Shown here one piece after another: positions 58,153 to 64,000 of a DNA stretch of 64,000 bases. The notes beneath the pieces are model-generated. The model did no database searches, was not told the DNA's origin, and was given only the letters and a program-made list of their open reading frames with translations. Source of the stretch: Candidatus Scalindua sp. (GTDB lineage Bacteria > Planctomycetota > Brocadiia > Brocadiales > Scalinduaceae); NCBI GenBank assembly GCA_018670825.1, contig JABHIW010000140.1, positions 17,946-81,945 of the forward strand, written 5' to 3'. Position 1 is the first letter of the stretch; every line of letters starts with the position of its first letter. The position numbers and the translations under genes were made by a program.

Positions 58153-59868
58153 ATGGATATATTTATTAAAAACATAGTAGATATTTTAAAGGCTGAAGTC
58201 CCTCTTTCTGAGGAGGAGATAGAGGGTTTCATAGAGATTCCTCCCGACCTGGAAAAGGGTGACTATGCATTTCCCTGTTTTGCCATTGCGAAACAGTTAA
58301 GAAATGCCCCTGCGAAAATATCGGCCGAACTTGCTCAAAAACTGCCCACTGGTGACATAATAACTGACATCAAGGCGGTTGGACCATACCTGAACTTTTA
58401 TGTCTCCAGGACAATGTTTTTCAAGACAATTCTGGATGAAGTCTTTACTAAATCTGATTCTTACGGATGTTCTGATTCCGGAGTGGGTAAGACTGCCGTA
58501 ATAGATTACTCCTCCCCAAATATAGCAAAACATCTGGCTGTTCATCATCTCCGTTCTGCAGTGATCGGTAATGCTATTCACAATATATACAAAACCCTTG
58601 GGTATAAATGTATTGGCATAAACCATCTGGGTGATTGGGGCACACAATTCGGGCAACTAATCGTCGCCTTTAAAAGATGGGGCCCGGATACTAAGGACCA
58701 AGGTCCGATAGAGGAGACAGGGCTTGACATCAGTAAACTTAACGAGTTGTATGTTAAGTTCCATAAAGAGGCGAAGGAGAATCCTGCTCTGGAAGATGAA
58801 GCCAGGGATTGGTTTAGAAAGCTGGAAAACGGAAATGAAGAGGCAGAAAAGACATGGCAATATTTTAAAGATATCAGTTTGTCTGAGTTTAAAAGAGTAT
58901 ATGAAAAGCTAGGCATCACGTTTGATTCGTATGCGGGTGAAAGTTTTTATAACGATATGCTTGATGATACCGTTAATAGGATCAAAGAGGCGGGTTTGTC
59001 TAAAATAAGCGAAGAGGCCCTGATCGTTGACTTGGAAGAGTACAACATGCCCCCCTGTATACTGAGGAAGAAGGATGATGCCAGTCTATATGCGACAAGG
59101 GACATCTGTGCTGCCGAATATAGAAAGAGGGAGTATGATTTTGACAAACTGATCTACGTAGTTGGTTCTGAACAGAGATTGCACTTTAATCAATTCTTCA
59201 AAGTCCTGGAGCTTATGGGATATAATTGGGTAAAAAATTGCGTACACGTAGATTTTGGCCTGGTTAAGTTTAAGGGTGGCAAAATGTCTACACGGGAAGG
59301 TAAAGTTATCTTGCTGGAAGATTTACTGGAAGAGTCGTGTAAGATTGCCATGGAAATTATAGAAGGGAAAAATGCCGATCTGGAAAACAGAGAAGAAGTG
59401 GCAAACGACGTTGGCATTGGAGCCATCATCTTTTCAGAACTGAGCACGAAGAGGGTAAAGGATGTACTGTTTGATTGGAATGAAATTCTTAATTTTGATG
59501 GTGAGACCGGCCCATACGTACAATACACTCATGCAAGGCTCTGCAGTGTACTGAGGAAATGCGGTGAAACAGCGACAAATGATATAGGGTACGATGTCCT
59601 TAAAGAAGATGATGAACTGTTATTAGTCAAGAAACTTGAATTCTTCCCATTGATAATAATACGTGCCGCTAAAAACTGTGAACCGTCGATTGTCAGTAAA
59701 TATCTGCTTGACCTCTGCAGTACATTCAATAGATTCTACCAGCACCACAGAATTCTTATTGATGACACTGAGTTAAAAAAGGCAAGGGTTCTTTTAGTTG
59801 ATTCCGTCAGACAGGTGATAAAGAATGGCTTAACCATACTTGGACTCAAAGCGCCCGAGAAGATGTAA
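58153..59868 (+). CDS. argS: Arginyl-tRNA synthetase with variant HIGH motif
   Basis: Class I synthetase, 571 residues. N-terminal add-1 domain (1 to about 100), catalytic core with SSPNIAKHLAVHHLRSAVIG, where the usual HVGH reads AVHH, then NHLGDWGTQFG, the QRLHFNQFFK region, and KMSTREGKV in place of KMSKS. The anticodon-binding DALR domain closes the protein (YVQYTHARLCSVLRKCG, FNRFYQHHRIL). The AVHH form occurs in a recognised subset of ArgRS, so it is probably active. GGAAC-type upstream signal is weak. Confidence 0.95.
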   Translation: MDIFIKNIVDILKAEVPLSEEEIEGFIEIPPDLEKGDYAFPCFAIAKQLRNAPAKISAELAQKLPTGDIITDIKAVGPYLNFYVSRTMFFKTILDEVFTKSDSYGCSDSGVGKTAVIDYSSPNIAKHLAVHHLRSAVIGNAIHNIYKTLGYKCIGINHLGDWGTQFGQLIVAFKRWGPDTKDQGPIEETGLDISKLNELYVKFHKEAKENPALEDEARDWFRKLENGNEEAEKTWQYFKDISLSEFKRVYEKLGITFDSYAGESFYNDMLDDTVNRIKEAGLSKISEEALIVDLEEYNMPPCILRKKDDASLYATRDICAAEYRKREYDFDKLIYVVGSEQRLHFNQFFKVLELMGYNWVKNCVHVDFGLVKFKGGKMSTREGKVILLEDLLEESCKIAMEIIEGKNADLENREEVANDVGIGAIIFSELSTKRVKDVLFDWNEILNFDGETGPYVQYTHARLCSVLRKCGETATNDIGYDVLKEDDELLLVKKLEFFPLIIIRAAKNCEPSIVSKYLLDLCSTFNRFYQHHRILIDDTELKKARVLLVDSVRQVIKNGLTILGLKAPEKM

Positions 59869-60038
59869 CACAAATTTAAATGGGTGGCATAGACAAGCCC
59901 TGTCCTGAACTAGATTCAGAATCTATTTGTCCGTGTATCTAATCATTACCATTGGCACAATACATTACTCAGATTTTTCAAATAAATATCAGTAGTATCC
60001 GGTTAGGTTTTTGCGTGTTCAAATTAATACTCCAAAGC

Positions 60039-60115
60039 TGTCATTCCCGCATGTTTTTAGCGGGAATCTAGGATGAATAAGTCACTTAGATACCCGATGA
60101 AGGAATTCGGGAATG
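60039..60115. repeat. Dispersed palindromic repeat, copy 2
   Basis: tcattcccgc, a 9-base loop, agcgggaatc, then aggatgaa, agtc, ttagatacccgatga: the same elements and order as 89-171. It ends where the hicB remnant begins. Confidence 0.7.
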
Positions 60116-60180
60116 ATTTTTTTGATGTAGATGAGCCAGTACTAGAAACATTCGTAGTAGAAACGGGTATCTCCGTCTAA
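60097..60180 (+). pseudogene. Truncated HicB-like antitoxin remnant
   Basis: The frame ending at TAA (60178-60180) reads DVDEPVLETFVVETGISV, like the C-terminal end of a HicB antitoxin. The stop overlaps the next ATG by one base, as in intact pairs. Everything upstream is replaced by the dispersed repeat, so the gene is a tail fragment. Confidence 0.4.
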
Positions 60181-60407
60181 TGTCTAAATTTCCCGTAGAC
60201 GCTCCCAAAGCAAAAGTAATTAAACTACTCGTCTTTAATTAGTTCGAGAACAAGAACACATAGCTATGGCCAGAACAAATACGGATGGCTCCCCCCCCTC
60301 TTACCATGCCTAATCATAATCGACTCAAAGGTTCTACCTTGAGAACTATCTGTACTCAATCTGGTATTTCACGGAATGATTTTTTTAAAGCGTACGAAAA
60401 AGGATAA
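60180..60407 (+). pseudogene. HicA-family toxin pseudogene with two frameshifts
   Basis: Joining three frames gives a HicA-like protein: MSKFPVDAPKAKVIKLL in frame 1, then LVREQEHIAMARTNTDGS in a second frame after about 60235, then PLTMPNHNRLKGSTLRTICT and SGISRNDFFKAYEKG in a third. The second shift lies in a run of C residues near 60283. HicA toxins have the GS/TLR-x-I-x-x-x-A/S-GIS ending and bind dsRNA; here the frame is broken, so it is probably inactive. The conclusion depends on the frameshifts being real and not sequencing errors. Confidence 0.55.
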
Positions 60408-60682
60408 AAGTACCCATCAGTTTTTTCTGTATTCCTGCCTTCCTTATAATTAACTTTTTTGAGAAAAGCGGAATTACGTAAATTTATCAGAATAAAGGTA
60501 TGTAATTCACACACACATTGTTTTACCCGACGAGTTGTTTGGCGGGCCCGACTTGTCGCCTAAGGCGCCTCTGGATGTAGCTTATAGACCAGACTCAGTC
60601 GGGATCGGGAATCTATTTTTCATCATTTATAATTTCTGATTGACAGATTATGTATGCTGCTATATTATAGGTGTGTTGGAGA

Positions 60683-61924
<1,242 letters not shown>

Positions 61925-61982
61925 TTTTCTAACCTCCTTTCTCTCAAATTAAATTATAAATATTTCTACTTGGAATTTCTCA

Positions 61983-62273
61983 CTATATCACTCGCCTTGC
62001 AATATTTCTATTCTCTTTTTCAAGCAGCCATTCATCAATTTTAGATTTTTTGTAACGTGGATACTTACCGACTTTGTAATAAGGAATAATATTCATGTGT
62101 GTTTTTTCGTATACCCATTGCTTTTTAACCTTAAGATAGTCTGCTAACGCTTGTACATCCATTAATTCATCACCTCTAGAGCCGTGAGAATTACTGATCA
62201 ATGGTTTTAGCCTTTCAACCACCTTCTCAACAATATCATTTATTAATTGTGCATTATCAATTTCAATTTTCAT
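61983..62273 (-). CDS. Excisionase-like helix-turn-helix protein
   Basis: A 96-residue protein. Residues about 38-88 are a MerR-like HTH_17/Xis domain: MDVQALADYLKVKKQWVYEKT, a YYKVGKYPRYKKSKIDEWL wing, then a basic tail. Such proteins direct excision or control the integrase. The N-terminal third is a predicted helix (LINDIVEKVVERLKPL). It lies 58 bases upstream of int on the same strand. Confidence 0.82.
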   Translation of the reverse strand: MKIEIDNAQLINDIVEKVVERLKPLISNSHGSRGDELMDVQALADYLKVKKQWVYEKTHMNIIPYYKVGKYPRYKKSKIDEWLLEKENRNIARRVI

Positions 62274-62320
62274 AATTCAGACCTATCAAACGCCTGGAAT
62301 CACCATTTCAACATTCTTTG

Positions 62321-62590
62321 TTAAGAAACCATCCCAAAATCAAATTTCTTTTTACCTTTATCTAAGATAACTCTCTTTACTTCCATACGAACTTCATTTC
62401 CAAACGGGAAGAACTCGTTGAAATCAACCTTTACAAAATCTCCCATATTTAAAAACTGCTCACCATTCACATTATCCATGGGAATAAAAACTCTAAACGT
62501 ATCTCTAAGGTCTTTACACATTATCTGAAACCCGACACCTTTATCAGAGACATTTACGTCACTTGCAATCATGCCATCTACTATCATCAC
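62321..62590 (-). CDS. Small PilZ-like protein
   Basis: An 89-residue protein with IASDVNVSDKGVGFQI, resembling the central part of PilZ domains (D-x-S-x-x-G-x), then strands VFIPMDNV and VEVKRVIL-type. The N-terminal RxxxR c-di-GMP motif is absent, so nucleotide binding cannot be claimed. GGTG before the start fits either GTG 62590 or ATG 62587. Its place in the element, between xis and rep, suggests a regulatory job. Confidence 0.55.
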   Translation of the reverse strand: MMIVDGMIASDVNVSDKGVGFQIMCKDLRDTFRVFIPMDNVNGEQFLNMGDFVKVDFNEFFPFGNEVRMEVKRVILDKGKKKFDFGMVS

Positions 62591-62610
62591 TTGTCACCTT
62601 TCTAAAAGAT

Positions 62611-63615
62611 TCAAGATGAATCTACTTCCTCATCTTGAAATGGTTTATTGTCAGCTGAACATATCTTTATCAGCCCAATCTTTACTGCTCCAAGAGCATA
62701 CCCAACCAGCTCACTATCAACACCAGTCTCTTTGAAACATTTATATACAACCTCCTTAATGGTTCCTAGTGTTTCATATTGTTCTTCCTCTTTCAGTGAA
62801 AGCTCTACCATGTTCTCTCCGTCAGTATCGTCTATATCTTTCCGTCCAAAACAATTCCCAAACCTTGACACCATCCTTTTCCCTTTCATATCAACTATAA
62901 TCTCTTTAAGCCTGTCATCTTCAATATCTAGACCAAACTTCATAGAATACTTTGAAATCTCTTTTCCGTATCCCTCTGTTACCGGCCTGATATCTGAAAT
63001 AGTGCCAAGGCCAACTTTTAAAAGGACATGCTCAAGGTCTTTCTTTAGTGGGTCTAGAAAATAACCATTATCTGTAAGCTGCATATTTTCAACCTTACGA
63101 TCAACAGCCAGATCAACCAGCATATGCGAGTGAATATGCCAGTCAGTGCCCTCATTGTATGTAACCTCTATGTGTTCAACCCCACCACGTATGTACTTCT
63201 TCCACCATGTCTTTTCACGTTTTAAGGCTCTCATTGATTCCTTGTAACATTTGAAAGCAGTTTTCAGACTCGACCTGTTCTGATCATTCGCAGTAACAGT
63301 TAAAAGATGAGGGTTTGCCATATCTTTACCAAGTTCTTCAACCTTTCTGGAAAGAATAGATGCACGGTATGAATTACACACAGGACAAACTCTGTCTTTA
63401 CATCGTAGTTGCGGTTCATACAAAACATTGGATGGGTCTCCTTTCTTAACCTTCACAAAAATAGTATTTCCACATATACCCATCCTTTTAGCTCTGGATT
63501 TCTGTCCGATTTCCTTAATAAGGCCTTCAATACGGAAAAGAGCTCTAAGTCTCCAGCTATTTTTAACGGTTACAACTCTAGTTTCTTTCTCATTTTCCAC
63601 TGCACATTTACACAT
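62611..63615 (-). CDS. rep: HUH rolling-circle replication initiator (Rep_1-like)
   Basis: The ATG at 63615 is chosen because AGGAG lies 7 bases before it; an in-frame GTG at 63660 lacks one. The 334-residue protein has a Cys motif (Cys72, Cys77, Cys80), motif 1 LLTVTAND, the HUH metal site in WHIHSHMLVDL (His160, His162, His164), and motif 3 with the nicking tyrosine Tyr223 and Lys226 (SKYSMKFG). This is the Rep of pC194-like plasmids and related elements: it nicks a double-strand origin and starts rolling-circle replication. A plasmid-like element is therefore integrated at the tRNA. Confidence 0.88.
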   Translation of the reverse strand: MCKCAVENEKETRVVTVKNSWRLRALFRIEGLIKEIGQKSRAKRMGICGNTIFVKVKKGDPSNVLYEPQLRCKDRVCPVCNSYRASILSRKVEELGKDMANPHLLTVTANDQNRSSLKTAFKCYKESMRALKREKTWWKKYIRGGVEHIEVTYNEGTDWHIHSHMLVDLAVDRKVENMQLTDNGYFLDPLKKDLEHVLLKVGLGTISDIRPVTEGYGKEISKYSMKFGLDIEDDRLKEIIVDMKGKRMVSRFGNCFGRKDIDDTDGENMVELSLKEEEQYETLGTIKEVVYKCFKETGVDSELVGYALGAVKIGLIKICSADNKPFQDEEVDSS

Positions 63616-63743
63616 AATTTTACTCCTGAAAAGGTTATAAAAACGTCCGAAAACAGTCACATTGTAAGTTTCGATATTTCATTAACTTAAAAACCAGAAT
63701 GTCAAATATTTCTTAGTATCAAGTCTAGGAATATCGTGCCAAT

Positions 63744-63802
63744 AAAAAAAGCTGCATGTCTTGCGGGCGGCGGTGGCCATCCTCAGACATGCAGCTTTTT
63801 TT
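63744..63802. terminator. Bidirectional hairpin with 17-bp perfect stem
   Basis: AAAAAAAGCTGCATGTC (63744-63760) and its exact reverse complement (63786-63802) enclose a 25-base GC-rich loop (ttgcgggcggcgg...). A-tract on one side and T-tract on the other make it a terminator for both strands. It could also be an origin or single-strand structure of the Rep element. Confidence 0.6.
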
Positions 63803-63857
63803 GTTGATATATTGAATTTATTAACTAGAATATTATACTTATTGAAAATTATTGAAT

Positions 63858-63901
63858 TTGTTGCACTTTTTGTTGCACTTTTATCAAATAATGCAACAAA
63901 A
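63858..63901. repeat. Iteron-like repeats upstream of rep
   Basis: TTGTTGCACTTTT occurs twice with a 12-base period (63858-63870, 63870-63882), followed by an inverted TGCAACAAAA (63892-63901). Spaced direct and inverted GTTGCA copies are what a Rep- or repressor-binding site looks like. Confidence 0.55.
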
Positions 63902-63986
63902 TTGACAATTTTGAGGTATTTTAGAGGATTTTGACAAGAGAAACTATTTACGTAAGTATATATCTTATAAGCAGTTTGCAAACTAA

Positions 63987-64000
63987 GCGCCAGTAGCTCA
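63987..64000 (+). tRNA. Possible 5' end of another tRNA gene (truncated by window)
   Basis: gcgccagtagctca at the very end matches the start of many tRNA genes, most like tRNA-Arg (acceptor strand, TAGCTCA D-arm start). Only 14 bases are visible, so identity is uncertain. Confidence 0.4.

Larger units (their letters stand above)
59869..60682. other. Spacer with repeat, decayed hicBA and tRNA promoter
   Basis: 59869-60030 shows nothing. A dispersed repeat (60039-60115) abuts the remnant of a hicBA locus (about 60097-60407). 60410-60680 holds GC-rich repeat debris (gttgtttggcgggcccgac) and the upstream region of the tRNA. Confidence 0.6.
63616..63986. other. Upstream region of rep with hairpin and iterons
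   Basis: An AT-rich, non-coding region holding the 63744-63802 hairpin and the 63858-63901 repeats, as expected for an origin and control region. I found no copy of the tRNA 3' end here, so the far attachment site is not located. Confidence 0.55.

Noticed and set aside
63682..63981. 99-codon minus-strand open frame upstream of rep
   Set aside because: It runs through the 17-bp hairpin and the iteron repeats, has no ribosome binding site and an unlikely composition; the region is better read as control sequence.

Overview
The window reads as a low-to-moderate GC chromosome segment of a Gram-negative, LPS-making bacterium: it has kdsB for KDO activation, OmpA-type lipoproteins, a periplasmic SurA-like foldase and a covalent-heme cytochrome. 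DapL-type lysine/peptidoglycan biosynthesis, DUF1573, PQQ-propeller and Cu-binding MopE-like proteins and a tetraheme metallophosphatase-like lipoprotein fit a planctomycete of the anammox type (Brocadiales, Scalindua-like). That placement is inferred from gene content, not measured.

Layout. 1-5.8 kb is an accessory stretch with dispersed repeats, a collagen-like/MopE/DUF1566 secreted protein, a higBA toxin-antitoxin pair with a palindromic operator, a TlpA-like thioredoxin and a membrane protein. 5.8-12 kb holds alr, the dnaG-rpoD macromolecular-synthesis pair, a zinc-ribbon coiled-coil protein and the RNase P RNA. 12-24.4 kb is housekeeping: SurA-like PPIase, kdsB-pyrG, three tiny ferritin-like candidates, a NCS2-type permease, a VWA/TSP3/OmpA lipoprotein, proA, an FtsB-like protein, eno and csrA. 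24.5-29.2 kb carries a DUF362 ferredoxin-like protein, a nitroreductase, an IspH-UbiA fusion and a DUF502 protein.

29.5-44.6 kb is a large glycogen cluster: glgC, a response regulator/histidine kinase pair and a galT-like gene on the minus strand, then glgB, a GH57 enzyme, malQ, glgP and glgA on the plus strand. Together they cover ADP-glucose formation, chain elongation, branching, debranching or disproportionation, and phosphorolysis. A REP-associated tyrosine transposase (RAYT) with hairpins at both ends sits between glgP and glgA. 44.6-49.6 kb encodes an exported redox/structural set (tetraheme metallophosphatase-like lipoprotein, DUF1573 protein, two paralogous PQQ-propellers). 49.6-59.9 kb has aroF, a flavin-binding protein, dapL, trpS, an operon pairing a MotA/ExbB-like membrane protein with a long coiled-coil protein, an MFS exporter and argS.

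From 59.9 kb the sequence is accessory again: a decayed hicBA locus next to a dispersed repeat, then an initiator tRNA-Met used as an attachment site by an integrative element. The element carries a tyrosine integrase whose 3' end lies inside the tRNA, an excisionase-like HTH protein, a small PilZ-like protein and a HUH rolling-circle Rep. A long hairpin and iteron-like repeats lie upstream of rep, and the window ends in what looks like the first bases of another tRNA. The best candidates for undescribed biology are the coiled-coil/stator-like pair, the IspH-UbiA fusion, the mini-ferritin cluster, the GalT-like enzyme in the glycogen cluster and the minimal Rep/Int element.
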